Positions 10,103-20,500 of a DNA stretch of 64,000 bases are shown here, in pieces; position 1 is the first letter of the stretch, and each line of letters starts with the position of its first letter. Both the position numbers and the translations under genes were made by a program. Where the stretch lies: contig AP026155.1 in NCBI GenBank assembly GCA_030295235.1, forward strand, positions 372,001-436,000, read 5' to 3'. The DNA comes from Fistulifera solaris (Eukaryota > Bacillariophyta > Bacillariophyceae > Naviculales > Stauroneidaceae). Below the pieces are notes generated by a model, which was not told the DNA's origin, searched no databases, and worked only from the letters and a program-made list of their open reading frames with translations.

Positions 10103-11281
10103 CTAAAACGGATCGTCGTCGTGGTAATCTTGCGACTGCTCATCCAAGTCATCGATATATTCCCACCGATGAGTGCTGCAGTCCGAGTCAAAACTGTCAA
10201 TCTCCGCGATATCGGTCAAGGAATGCGTCCCGTCGTCGTCATCTTCTTCACCGTCATCATCCTCAATCTTCCGATCCGTGTGCATTCGAACTTTGACGCA
10301 CTGTCCACTTCTCCAGGAAAGCCAAACCTTTCGCACCCAATGTATCTGCCTCAGCAAACGAACCAAAATGACAGCTTTCATGTTGCGCAAAAACATCAAA
10401 TACTTCGGAACATACTTGATAATCAATTGCAGCAGCCTTGATGCACCACCAAGACCAGCTCGTTTGGTCTGCTTCGCAACATTGCCGAAAAGGCGAAAGT
10501 GCCGACCCCTCAGAACTCTAGTGACTCGTATGACCGCTTTAGTACGAAAGAATGACTTTTGAAAGAAGCCGCGTTGATTCTGTTTATCAATGATCGGTTG
10601 TATGTAAAGAAGTTCACCGGGAAAGAGAGAAACAGCATCAATAACGAACCACGTGGCTAAATACCTAGCCCACACTCGTACTGGTTCCTTGCATATCATT
10701 CCGTCGGAACATTTGTACTCCGTAACAAAGTTGAAGAGTATATCGAGCACGAACCAAACCTCGCAAAACCTCAGGAAAAAGTTATTGCCGAACTGACGAT
10801 CGCGAATTGACGAATGGGTTGCATAAGCATTCCCGATGGAAAGAATGACGGTCATGATGTCCCATAGCAGTTTCAACGGATGTTCCGCGGGTATTAGCCA
10901 TCGCTGCTTTCTCCGCAAACGCCAATAATTCCAGTCATCCCTTCCTCGTTTCGGGCGACCACGCATGCTGCGACGCCGTGACCGCGGCTGTTCCCAAAGT
11001 CTTCGAACAACAGGTTCAAGTATTATCTCTTCTTCTTCTTCGACTCCTTCACGCTCTTCGCTCGAGGAGGATGATCGTAACACTTTGTCACTATGAGAGC
11101 GCACCAGCCGTCTTCGCAATGTTTCTTCACTTCTGTTTTCCTTTTCATCCAAAAGCTTCTCAGAAGAAATGCGGTTCCCAAGTCGTGGGGAGCAATCGTT
11201 TCGCTCCACCAACATCGGAGTCACGTGCGGCACACGACGTGGCTCCTCAAAATCGATGAGCGTGGGATCTAAGGGAGCCAT
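10103..11281 (-). CDS. Voltage-sensor (S1-S4) protein without a pore
   Basis: Single exon, 392 aa, ATG at 11281. Residues 1-120 are disordered, acidic/serine then strongly basic (RRRSMRGRPKRGR). A CNG/EAG-type voltage-sensor region follows: S1 LKLLWDIMTVILSIGNAY, S2 FLRFCEVWFVLDILFNFVTE, S3 YLATWFVIDAVSLFPGELL, and an S4-like helix TKAVIRVTRVLRGRHFRLF with basic residues spaced in threes. After a helix RLLRQIHWVRKVW the protein turns hydrophilic and ends in Asp-rich sequence. There is no selectivity filter, no S6 and no cyclic-nucleotide domain. It may be a voltage-sensing subunit, a proton-channel-like protein or a truncated paralogue. The stop is clean and there is no leftover pore frame downstream, so I favour a genuine short protein. 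Confidence 0.65.
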   Translation of the reverse strand: MAPLDPTLIDFEEPRRVPHVTPMLVERNDCSPRLGNRISSEKLLDEKENRSEETLRRRLVRSHSDKVLRSSSSSEEREGVEEEEEIILEPVVRRLWEQPRSRRRSMRGRPKRGRDDWNYWRLRRKQRWLIPAEHPLKLLWDIMTVILSIGNAYATHSSIRDRQFGNNFFLRFCEVWFVLDILFNFVTEYKCSDGMICKEPVRVWARYLATWFVIDAVSLFPGELLYIQPIIDKQNQRGFFQKSFFRTKAVIRVTRVLRGRHFRLFGNVAKQTKRAGLGGASRLLQLIIKYVPKYLMFLRNMKAVILVRLLRQIHWVRKVWLSWRSGQCVKVRMHTDRKIEDDDGEEDDDDGTHSLTDIAEIDSFDSDCSTHRWEYIDDLDEQSQDYHDDDPF

Positions 11282-11987
11282 AATGACTCCTCTTTGCAAA
11301 AAAAGGATAGATCGAAACCGGCTTGGAATGCTTGTGCTTTTTATGATGCTTTTGCTGCAACCGCCATGTGTGTGTTTAGCCGTGTGGCCAATCCTGCGGC
11401 CTTCCTCGCGAGGAGGCTTCGGAAAACTGGTTGTGAAACGTGACCGATGTCTTAGAGACAGGTTGTATTATCAGCAATTGTGTAGGAAGGGGTGGAGAAC
11501 CTGAATTCAATTCGGCGGGTCACCTCTGACTTCCTACATCATAGTGGATACTGAAATCATTTCCCGACTAATTAACGGTCAACGGCTTCGGTCCGTGAGA
11601 ACTATCTTGAGTCGCAGATGTCCTCGTGATGAAGTAACCGCGCGAGAACAACCCTCAACGGACGTTTCAAGCGCGCACACCGTTTTAATACCGGTAGGAT
11701 GATTGTTCCTTCGCAATTATCGCGTCAACAAGGGATGCGAGAGAGTTGTTGATGATCCTCTTGCAACTTTTAAAATGCAACTTATCAAACATTTTTATCA
11801 TTTGCAATTGAAATAAATTGTACCTAGTACCTGCTTGAATCATTTGAGTTCAACTTAGTTCTCAATTTACAGTCAACTTGGCAGAATAGACAATTTACTG
11901 GAATCACCGATCTCTTTCTTTTCGTGTTGGAGTCATTTCTCGGGTTGTTACTCGTTCGACTGTGTTCTAGACGACCACGTACATGAA
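11282..11987. promoter_or_regulatory. Divergent intergenic region
   Basis: 706 bp between the voltage-sensor gene (minus) and the ELMO-domain gene (plus). It contains TACCGGTA at 11689-11696. No coding frame is convincing. Confidence 0.4.
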
Positions 11988-13409
11988 ATGGACGAGCCGG
12001 GAAGAAAGAGAAACGAGAATCCTGGGGAGAAAGCTCGTGCCCTCGCCGGGCAATGGGTTGCCAGCGCCGGGCAAGCGATGCAATCCTTGACGGTGAGAAA
12101 GTATACTCTACCGGACAAAAACGTGGCTTCGCAGGTTCTCATGTACCGACAATTGCTCCATACGAAATGCCGTCCTGGATTGAAGCTTTCTCGCGAGTAT
12201 CAAGGCACGCCCGCTCAAAAGGCGGTTCTCCATATGCCATGGTGGAGCAAAGGTATCGAAGAATCCGGGACGATGGAAATTGCGTATGACCCGCTGATTC
12301 GTCGTTTGTGGCTGCACGGGGCCATTTTTCCGATTCAAGACTCCCCCAACGACGTCGATACTTTTCTAGACGACGAAGGAAACCCACCAGTACCTCATGA
12401 ATTCTGGGTATCACGTTTAGGGTTTCAACAAACAGATCCGGTAACGGACTTTCGTTCGGGTGGCGTTCTTTCGTTGGCTATGATGGTTTGGATAGTAGAG
12501 TCCTGTCCAGCGGTGTTTGCTCGATTCGTTCGACCTCACGGTGACGCATCCGTTTTACCATTTGGAATTACGAGCATAAATTGTACCGATATGATGGCGA
12601 AGTTTCTAATGCTCGCCAAGGCAGTCGATCGAATGGATGCCCTTCTTTCACAAAAACCATTTTGGCGCATGTTTGCTGACCCCAATGCATTACTACTTTG
12701 TCAAGAACTCGCAATGGATATGTTAGCGGATGTAGTTGTTGAAGTACGGTCTATTCGTCAAGCGGAAGCGGAAGCATTGGAAAAGAAAGATAGCGAGGAA
12801 ACCTCCTCTTCCAATGACAAGGTTGAATATGTCACGGTCTTTGATTTTGCTCATATTCTAGGTGTAACAGAAAAGCGAGTCGAACACGACTTGCTCGGTG
12901 CAGGACCAGGAACAGTGGCTGAACTGCGCAGTATTCACAGCCGTTTGAAGACACGCTACAAGCAGCAGTTGAGTAAAAAGTTGGAAGCAATCCAGAAGAA
13001 AGATGAAGGTACAAACAAGCAGCAACCCTCTATTCGTCCATTAAGCGCGAATGCTGCTAAAGAGCTTCCACAACAAGTATTGCAACAAGCAACTGAACTC
13101 AGTTCAAAGGCCAGTGCGTTTGCGGGGAAAATGTTCACCAAGCTCAAATCTCCTGGGTTTGCTCTTCAAAGTCCGATAAGAGTGACAAGCACCGAAAGCG
13201 AAGCCGTGGTGTTTGAAGATGGGAAAAGGGAGATGCATGTACCTGTAGTTGAAGACACAACCGACGTTAGGAAAGATATCAAAGAAGATGATGTGATGGA
13301 TGAAAAACCCAGCCAGATTGATGATGGTGATTGGGTGGAAGCTGAAATACCGACGACAACAGATATGGTAGGAAACTTCAGTATCGGTGATGATGACGAA
13401 GATCTGTAA
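11988..13409 (+). CDS. ELMO-domain protein
   Basis: Single exon, 473 aa, ATG at 11988. The ELMO/CED-12 domain covers about residues 115-290: HEFWVSRLGFQQTDPVTDFR, then SGGVLSLAMMVWIVE and PFGITSINCTDMMAKFL. The Asp-Phe-Arg of TDFRSGG is the ELMOD signature, including the arginine linked to ARL-family GTPase-activating activity. The C-terminal third is Lys/Glu-rich and ends acidic (DDGDWVEAEIP, GDDDEDL). Family members act on ARF/ARL GTPases or, with DOCK proteins, on Rac; no DOCK gene is nearby. Only one ELMO domain and no PH domain are visible, so ELMOD-type rather than ELMO1-type. Confidence 0.8.
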   Translation: MDEPGRKRNENPGEKARALAGQWVASAGQAMQSLTVRKYTLPDKNVASQVLMYRQLLHTKCRPGLKLSREYQGTPAQKAVLHMPWWSKGIEESGTMEIAYDPLIRRLWLHGAIFPIQDSPNDVDTFLDDEGNPPVPHEFWVSRLGFQQTDPVTDFRSGGVLSLAMMVWIVESCPAVFARFVRPHGDASVLPFGITSINCTDMMAKFLMLAKAVDRMDALLSQKPFWRMFADPNALLLCQELAMDMLADVVVEVRSIRQAEAEALEKKDSEETSSSNDKVEYVTVFDFAHILGVTEKRVEHDLLGAGPGTVAELRSIHSRLKTRYKQQLSKKLEAIQKKDEGTNKQQPSIRPLSANAAKELPQQVLQQATELSSKASAFAGKMFTKLKSPGFALQSPIRVTSTESEAVVFEDGKREMHVPVVEDTTDVRKDIKEDDVMDEKPSQIDDGDWVEAEIPTTTDMVGNFSIGDDDEDL

Positions 13410-13487
13410 CTGGTAATCTATTACGGAGTATTCATTTATTCGAACAAACCAACATGCACTTAGTACGCATCTCTTTCGTTTCATTAA

Positions 13488-14036
13488 TTAATCAAAGCCA
13501 ATAAATCCTCCCACGCGTAGCATTTCTTCGACCTGTCCAGGTAAACTAATTCCGGTCCAGTATTCTGTCAAAAGTCCAGTCACAAGAAAGAACATGGCGG
13601 TTCGTCCGTTGATGAGCTCCGCAGTAGGAACCCAGCCAACATTGATGGATGCTTCATACTCCTCCTTCTCCCGCTGCGCCCTCCACTTTTCCTCTAGTTT
13701 ACCCAAAGCAGCAGCTTGCATGGCTATCTGATCCTGTGAAAGGACCTGTTTCCCCGGAATTTGCGTCGGATCCGAGATCCAGTCATCGTCTTGCGCATAC
13801 TTTTCATCCCAATTGTAATCCCCCGGAATTTGGGGAAGTTCGGGACGGTCCGGGTTTTGTGCCGGTTCTGCCATCATGTTGGGATTTTGTGCTAACTTGT
13901 CCTGCAAAAACTTGTTGTTGGCGACCGAGTCGTCCGACATGTAGAGACGCGTGTTTGTGCTAGAGACCGCCGTTGGAATCACAAAGGCCGACGCGCACGT
14001 GACAGTCATTGATACTAGAGCAATGAATCGGAACAT
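13488..14036 (-). CDS. Plastid one-helix light-harvesting-like protein
   Basis: 182 aa, single exon, ATG at 14036. The N-terminus is a signal peptide followed by the diatom plastid junction TCASAFVIP, so the protein crosses four membranes into the complex plastid. After a Pro/Asp-rich stretch, one membrane helix carries the chlorophyll-binding signature ELINGRTAMFF (the Glu and Asn-x-Arg of LHC helix 1), followed by VTGLLTEYWTGIS. One helix places it with OHP/HLIP/SEP-like stress proteins rather than the three-helix FCP antennae. Expected roles are pigment handling or photosystem assembly and photoprotection. It is divergently paired with another plastid gene across a 781-bp gap. Confidence 0.85.
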   Translation of the reverse strand: MFRFIALVSMTVTCASAFVIPTAVSSTNTRLYMSDDSVANNKFLQDKLAQNPNMMAEPAQNPDRPELPQIPGDYNWDEKYAQDDDWISDPTQIPGKQVLSQDQIAMQAAALGKLEEKWRAQREKEEYEASINVGWVPTAELINGRTAMFFLVTGLLTEYWTGISLPGQVEEMLRVGGFIGFD

Positions 14037-14817
14037 GATGCTGATTGTTTGATAGTGAAGTTAAACAAGATATGAGAAAAGAGATGTCCGGGTGAGAGGT
14101 GAGATGCATGGAACGTTCAACTTCATTCGAAGGCGAGCATCGAAGGGCAATTCATCCAACATATACAAACTTTGTGCCTTTCGCGGCACTCCAACTCACA
14201 TTTATTCCACTATAGATGATTCTAAAATGAGACTTGCGTTGCTTCAAATTAACTAATGTTTAGAGCCTCGAGCGACTGTTTTGATTTGTTACGATTCTTG
14301 ATAGGATGGTCCCAATAAACGCAGTCCCCATCGTGGTTTTCCTTGTTTTGGATGCTCTCGCACTCCGATAGCGGATAGATAGCATAGAGTCAGTGCAGTG
14401 ACGTCCGTGAATCCGTCCGCTTGTCCGTCCGCAATCTGTGGAGCATCTGAATCAAGAATTTTTGGTCCCTTGCATGACATCATTAATGTTTGCAGCTGAA
14501 GCGACCACGTCATCCACTCCCTTTTGAAAAAGAGTAAGAAAAAAACCGTCTTTAGGCTACCGCTACGAGCTTTCTCAATACATTAAAGCTAATAGCAAAT
14601 CCGCCCACTTGATCACACTGTACAAAGGATGTCGGTTGCAACTTCTGACACTGATTTTTGGGAACACGTTTACGCAAAAATGTCATCCTGCAAAGGAGAA
14701 AAACGAAAAAAAAAGGACCAGCGTCGTCTTTCTTGCATTCATCATCTTTCGGCAACGTGTTCATTTTCATTCCCATTCCTTTGCAAAAGTCTACATTACA
14801 CTTTAATTTATCACAAA
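14037..14817. promoter_or_regulatory. Shared divergent promoter of two plastid-protein genes
   Basis: 781 bp between the ATG of the LHC-like gene (minus) and the ATG of the small thylakoid-type gene (plus). Both promoters must lie here and could be co-regulated by light. Short minus-strand frames inside it have no family signature. I could not name a specific element. Confidence 0.45.
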
Positions 14818-15223
14818 ATGGCACGACTTTCCCTCGTTGCAATTACAATTGCTCTCGTGCAGGTAGTAAATGGGTTCACAGGTGAGTATTATTATCTTAC
14901 GAGATGATGCGTTTTGACGGGCCCGTACGATTGTGTCTAACAGATGCGCTCTACTCTTACTAGTTCCCAGCATGAACTCTCTGCCACAAACCGCATTATT
15001 CATGGCCGATGACAATCAAGCAGCTCCCGTCAAGGAACGTGGTGTCAGTTTCGATCAGGACGGCAAATCGAACGTATGGGCGATTGAACCCAAGGTCGAA
15101 ATTTCGACCAAAAGTGGAGAAGAGCAAACCAAGACGGCCTTGATTGCTGGAGGAGGTCTAGTGGCGGCAGCAGTGGCAGCGGCGGCGATCCTGACGAATT
15201 TGCCGGATCCCAATCAGTTTTAA
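14818..15223 (+). CDS. Small plastid-targeted single-helix membrane protein
   Basis: Two exons, 14818-14881 and 14964-15223, give 107 aa. The donor is ACAG/GTGAGT and the acceptor CTTACTAG; only this acceptor keeps the frame. The intron falls right at the signal-peptide junction VVNGF-TVPSM, a variant of the ASAF plastid motif. A likely mature N-terminus follows LFMADDNQ. The mature part contains SNVWAIEPKVE and one C-terminal helix of Gly/Ala (ALIAGGGLVAAAVAAAAIL) ending LPDPNQF. This looks like a small thylakoid or photosystem-associated subunit. I do not recognise the family and do not assign a symbol. Confidence 0.7.
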
Positions 15224-15502
15224 AGCGAAGGAATGATGCGACAGCTACTAGGCAGTCGGGCAACAGTATTGTAGTAAATTAAAGCGTGCCTTGTGTCGCC
15301 GTATTATTTGTCTCTCCTGGTTGATTCGTTGCTATCATTTTGCTGTATCGTTCGTGACGAGCTTAGTGTTCTGATGAGATAGTGGGTACCATTTGTCAAA
15401 AACATAAAGTGCCGGTGTTTTAGATTGCAGCTTGGCTGCCATGTCTGTTACTCATTCTTATGTTTCTTCTTCTAACTTTGTTAATTCGACGCGAGCCTCT
15501 CA
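15224..15502. other. Short convergent intergenic
   Basis: 279 bp between facing 3' ends. Nothing supported inside. Confidence 0.4.
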
Positions 15503-16780
15503 TCATAGGTCGCGACGGCCTTTATCTCTTCGACTCGTAAAGAGGCACAATTGCGTCGCGACGACGCCAGCCCCAATCAAAATGGCCATTGCGATGTAAT
15601 AGTGCGGGCCCACATCAAATACAACGGAGTCCGTCTCGTCACTATTCGGTACGTAAACGTGATCGAAGGGTTGATCTGGTGTCGCGCGGGGCTTAGTGCG
15701 AGTTTCCTTGCCGGTGGATGCCTTCCAGCTTTCCCCCCGTTTCTTAACAGCTTCTCTGTCTCGTTGAATTTGCTTCGCATGGCTTTCCACGCGTTTGTTA
15801 ATCTTTTCTTGATCGTGTATTCTTGCATCTTTCGCTTCCTTTCGTGCTTTTGTGACTTCTCCTTCTTCTTCTTCTTCTTTGTGATGTTCGATGTCTGTTT
15901 CCGTATCATTTTCGGCTGTCCACTCCAATTCCAGCGCCTTCGTTCTGTACAATGTGGTGGGGTCACTCGCCAGCGCATAAATTCCCGAAATGTAAATTGT
16001 GCGCTCTTCGTCTAAACTTAATTCAGGCCATTCATCACTAGCACTCACCAGTGCCATGTGCGGACACGATGTTGTACCAACCGTAGCACCGGCCGTGGCA
16101 TGAATCACCAGTGTGGAAAAGTCGACATTCCGGAGAGCGACACGGGGCAGTTCGACGGTCCCATCCATGTACAATTCCGCCGTTTCCGAATGGACGACGG
16201 GGCGACTCGCCAACGTGTCGATCGACGTCCAGTCGACGCTCGCACAAGATTGCATCAATGCTTCGTACCATTCCTTCTCCAAGTTGGGTTGCTCTCCGGC
16301 CGGCGGATCAATGATAAATTTTGGAGTGAGACGTACGGCTTCGTGACCCGCTGCCCAACCCGCCCACACGGTCACGGACGCGCGCGCATCTTTCAAGGTG
16401 AGTTCAACAATATCCTTGGCGCGTCCGGCAATCCGACGATCCATGTCACACGATCCACCCACAAAAGCAGCACCCGTTCCGTTCACTTCCATGACATATT
16501 GATAATCTCGATTGGTGGATGGATTTTCGGTGAGAACTTGGAGTGCCACTTTCGTTGGAAACGTCGTACCGGCCGGCAGGGGTCCTCCGACGAGCTGAAT
16601 GTGCATCATGGGATCGTCCGATTCTTCGTGACTGACGACACGGTGGTTCATGATGACTTCGTCGGTACTTAAATCCGTCCAGCAATTACTGCGTGATAAT
16701 AAATACGTGGCAAAGGATCGCGTCGGACGGGGTTGTTGCCCTATGAAAAAGGCCGTGACGAGTAAACGCCAGTATTGCAT
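15503..16780 (-). CDS. Type I single-pass membrane protein, lumenal beta-rich domain, function unknown
   Basis: 425 aa from the ATG at 16780. A hydrophobic N-terminus (MQYWRLLVTAFFIG) looks like a signal peptide. A beta-rich domain follows (MHIQLVGGPLPAGTTFP, VMEVNGTGAAFVGGSCDM, SVTVWAGWAAGHEAVRLTP), faintly reminiscent of a reeler-type fold but not assignable. A Lys/Glu-rich stretch at about residues 305-375 precedes one C-terminal membrane helix (YYIAMAILIGAGVVATQLCL) and a short basic tail. The frame stays open about 45 codons upstream; an out-of-frame ATG at 16925 would join it after a one-base change, so the true N-terminus may be longer and cytosolic. The reading of topology is inference. 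Confidence 0.55.
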   Translation of the reverse strand: MQYWRLLVTAFFIGQQPRPTRSFATYLLSRSNCWTDLSTDEVIMNHRVVSHEESDDPMMHIQLVGGPLPAGTTFPTKVALQVLTENPSTNRDYQYVMEVNGTGAAFVGGSCDMDRRIAGRAKDIVELTLKDARASVTVWAGWAAGHEAVRLTPKFIIDPPAGEQPNLEKEWYEALMQSCASVDWTSIDTLASRPVVHSETAELYMDGTVELPRVALRNVDFSTLVIHATAGATVGTTSCPHMALVSASDEWPELSLDEERTIYISGIYALASDPTTLYRTKALELEWTAENDTETDIEHHKEEEEEGEVTKARKEAKDARIHDQEKINKRVESHAKQIQRDREAVKKRGESWKASTGKETRTKPRATPDQPFDHVYVPNSDETDSVVFDVGPHYYIAMAILIGAGVVATQLCLFTSRRDKGRRDL

Positions 16781-17524
16781 TTTTTTAAAGGCGCTTTTGA
16801 CTGATTGTTGTATCTGCGATTCGATGGGAGTGTTTTCCTCCGTCTCCGATTGACGTAATAGAGATTTAGTCGTCTTTAATGATATAGAGCGGTAATCCGT
16901 TCCTCCTCGTATCAATCGACGCCATGGTCAGTTTTTGGATTTCATGATGATGCCATTTCCGTAGTTGGTGCCCACTCCCCACGAATGAAAAGGACAGCGA
17001 TCACGAATCATAATCAACGGTACGATGAAATGAGTCATGAGTCGACCTAGAAAATCGAACAAAACAAATCTCAAGTAAAAAACGACAAACTAGTTGCCCC
17101 GAACGAAAGAAAAGACTGTGCTTTTACCACCAATTGAGGAAAGATGAGCTCCGTGTGCGCACAAGAGGGAAAAATAGCAAATCGAAAAGCATTGGAAATT
17201 GCATAAATTCCGTAGCAATTGAGGATTTGTCTAATAGTGGCGACATGCGCCTAAATGAACGCTTTTTTACTATAGTATCACTGCCTAGGAAGTTAAAAGC
17301 ACGGCATTCGTTGCTCTGGTATTAATATCTTTTTTTCGAAAGAACTTGCTTGCCGATACACGGACTGTCGTTGTCTATCTTATAACAAAGTCGAATGGGC
17401 ACCAGCACGCACACAAAGATGTCTAGTAACGTGTCTTTTGAGCACATGACCATGCATGCACAATCAATCTGAAATGAGCGGTATAGAATTCTGGTCCTCC
17501 GTTCGGAATTCACAGGCGTTGCTC
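16781..17524. other. Intergenic, possible 5' extension of the upstream gene
   Basis: 744 bp between two minus-strand genes. The part 16781-16925 remains open in frame with the preceding gene and may encode its true N-terminus. The rest holds only short frames without family features. Confidence 0.4.
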
Positions 17525-20500
17525 TCAACGCATTCGTGCTTTCTCGTAATTGCGTTCCATCTCCTGCATTCGCTTCTGCTTCATCTCTAAAGACTTCTTA
17601 GTTCTTTCGCCAATAATTTTGGCCCTGTTCACAGCAGAAGGATCTAGGAACGGATGGCTCAAAATCGTTTTGCAGGTTATCGTCGGGTCTGCTTTCATCG
17701 CTAGAACCCAGATTAGAAAATCTTGTGCAAGGGGATCCAATATATTCTCGTATATCGTATATTCAAGTTCCTCATCTTCAAGATGCCGTCTCGTTATCTG
17801 GCCAAAGTTCGATATGCCGGACATCAACGTGAAGACCAGAATTCCTAGCGCCCAGAAATCGAGTCTTCGATTCGAAAGTGCAAGTGCGTACGGAAGCGAC
17901 GGTAAGACAAGCGTGCCCTGTGTCTGGCTTTCGAAGAAGCATCGAGCGACGGTGAATGTTCCCTTCTTGGTATCAAGAACTGGCTGGAGTGCACAAGCTG
18001 CTATTTGAACACCGAAAAGTTTCTCCACTTGGCTCCAGTATTGCTTATAGATTAGATATTCAGATGGCGAAAGTGAGACGAAAAACTCAGGTGGGAGCGA
18101 TTCCAAATTGAAGGGAACAAACCCGTCGGGTTTAATGGATCCGAAGAAAGTACAATCGGTCGTTTTCGTCAAAGAATACAACGATTGCAGACACCAAGTT
18201 TTGGTTTCGCCGTAGCCACATAAACAGATGTTTCTAGTGGTCACCTGACCGTGCACAAAACCTTTGTCGTGGAAAAAGCTCAAGGTCTGCAGTAAGTTTC
18301 GAGCCAAGCTGCGGATCTCATCGATTTCCAGAGGGCCGTATTCCATCAAGTATTCATGCAAGGTCCCCCGTGACGATGCAGGGTACACTAAAGCAAAAGG
18401 ATAGTCTTTCAGGGTCAGTTCATGCCGTCTGACTTGACTTGATTTGCGACTTCCGTATAAGATAAGGCTCTTGAATCTGTCGTCGCCTGTATCATGCTTG
18501 TAAATGCGATCTTGCTTTCTTTCAGAGCTCATAGCAGAATAATAAGACAACAAAGGGGAAACTCCAATATGTGGACAAGGTCTTCCGTCAACAGGGATGT
18601 CTAAATTGGTTCGATGTTCGACTTCAGTCTTGTACTCTTCCAGGTTTTTAGTAAACTTCATCCAAATTGGTCTCTTCCAATAGCTAAACGTCGCACCAAT
18701 ATCTGCAGGAAGTTCTCCGCTTGTCCATATTTGCTCCTCTGATATTCCAGGTCGTCTTGCATCAGTTTCTGTCTCGGTTGTAAAGATCCATTCGAATGCT
18801 CGAACGAGCAGGCTAGACCCGTCATCGCTCCTATAGATTAAAATATCGTCCTCTGTATCAAATTCGTATTTTCCAAGGAAGTAGCAAGTTTTGTATATGA
18901 GTTCTCGGCACTTAGGACTCGCCCTGTCTCGGAACGTCGAACCGAATAGAGATTCGTGTGGAGGGAAATACATCGCTGCAAATGGCGGCAGAGACATTGT
19001 TGTAAGAGTCTGAGCCGTTTCAAAGTCAATCTCGTCCAGTATCTCGCCAACTTGCACCGAATAATTGTCGTTCGGGTTGTGAGGCTCGCAGTAAAGCGAG
19101 AAGAAGGTCCACAAACGAAAAGCGACTTCACTGATAAAACGAGGTTTTTGGTGAGATTTGGGTGACAAAGAGCTCATGTTGGGAGGTCGGCTGCTATCAT
19201 CTACCTCCTTGCCAAAACCGTTCACACATTCAGGTTTCTCCTTATTCGCTCTACTTTTCGCTTCTTCAAATAGCAAGTCGACGTTTTTGGTGTGACCCTC
19301 GTCTGTCGGCACGCCGCGTCGCTTTTTTCTTTTTCTTTGCCAATCTTTTCTGATATGGGAGATCTTCTATTTCATCTTGATAGTCGATTTCTTCTTCGTC
19401 GTCATCATTATCGCTAGATAGGTATTCATCCTGGCTGTTGCTATCTTCTGATCCAGTTGTACTTCCAGATTCGGCATTAGTCGGCAGATCATAGTCAAAT
19501 TTGGTGTTCTCTTCGTCGTATATCGAAGAGGAATTGGGCACAATGCCCAGATCATGTCCGTTGTCAGCCACATGCATAATCTTTTTGTTGCTGTGGCATT
19601 ATGCGACCTCTTGAGCTGTTTTGGAATTACCACTCGACTCTCAGGATCCGAACCGAGAACAAGATTAGAGAGTGAGTGCGATATTTCCAGATCCATTTCG
19701 CATTGTTCTTTGCTGTTCCCTTGATCGAGATGAAAGGTTCCGTTTCCGTTCAATTCATCAACGATCAATCGAACGCACTGGGACAGCAATCCTTGTCGAT
19801 GCCGATGTGAACCTAATGTTGGACCGAAACTGTACAGCAGTTCTCTTATGTGATGCCATTCTTCCTGCGTGTCACGGAAGCGAGATTGACGCATATCATG
19901 AAGATCGAGAGGGCTATACGCGTGGCGGTTGTGGGTCGAGTAATGCAGTGCAGCATCCGGGTTGAGTTGCAGCACTCGTAAAAGGTTGACATACGGAAGA
20001 GCTTCGAACATTACAGTAAGATGGAGAGGAAGCATCCCGAACTGAGAGTCAGCAAGCGTCAGTGTGAGTGGTTTAGCGGTCAGCGGACGCAGTAGTAGCG
20101 TAGCTTTTTCGAAGCAACGTCGTATTCTTCTTGTGAAGCATCGGAGAGAGGATTGTCGTCTGAAGTTTGGGAACCACAGGCAATAGAAATCAAGGGATCG
20201 GTAAGAATATTATGGGCTGGTAAGTCATTCGCAGGACCAACTTGAAGAGCCGCTTGTGGGTACTTTTCCATTATGAGCTCAATTGTCTTCAGACCCGCTT
20301 TATTTTTCACTGCGTAGTGCAAGGGGTACATGCCCGATGCGTCTTCCATTTTCAAACCCAGGCGTCCATCAATGACTGTTCCGTGCGTCCCTGCTTCGTA
20401 TTGTTGAAGTAAAAGTGACACCAAGGCGGCTGTTTGACGGGGCGCGGCAAAAGTTGTGAATGCACTGTGTAAGGGGACTTTCATTTCTTCTGTGGCATGC

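Noticed and set aside
14552-14842. 96-codon minus-strand frame in the divergent plastid promoter region
   Set aside because: It overlaps the first exon of the plus-strand plastid gene, has no family features and a composition typical of random antisense sequence.
19177-19312. Independent kinase-like gene starting at ATG 19177
   Set aside because: The frame upstream of this ATG still looks coding and would join the ankyrin gene after one base correction, leaving only 88 bp between two genes otherwise. Kept as an alternative in the annotation.
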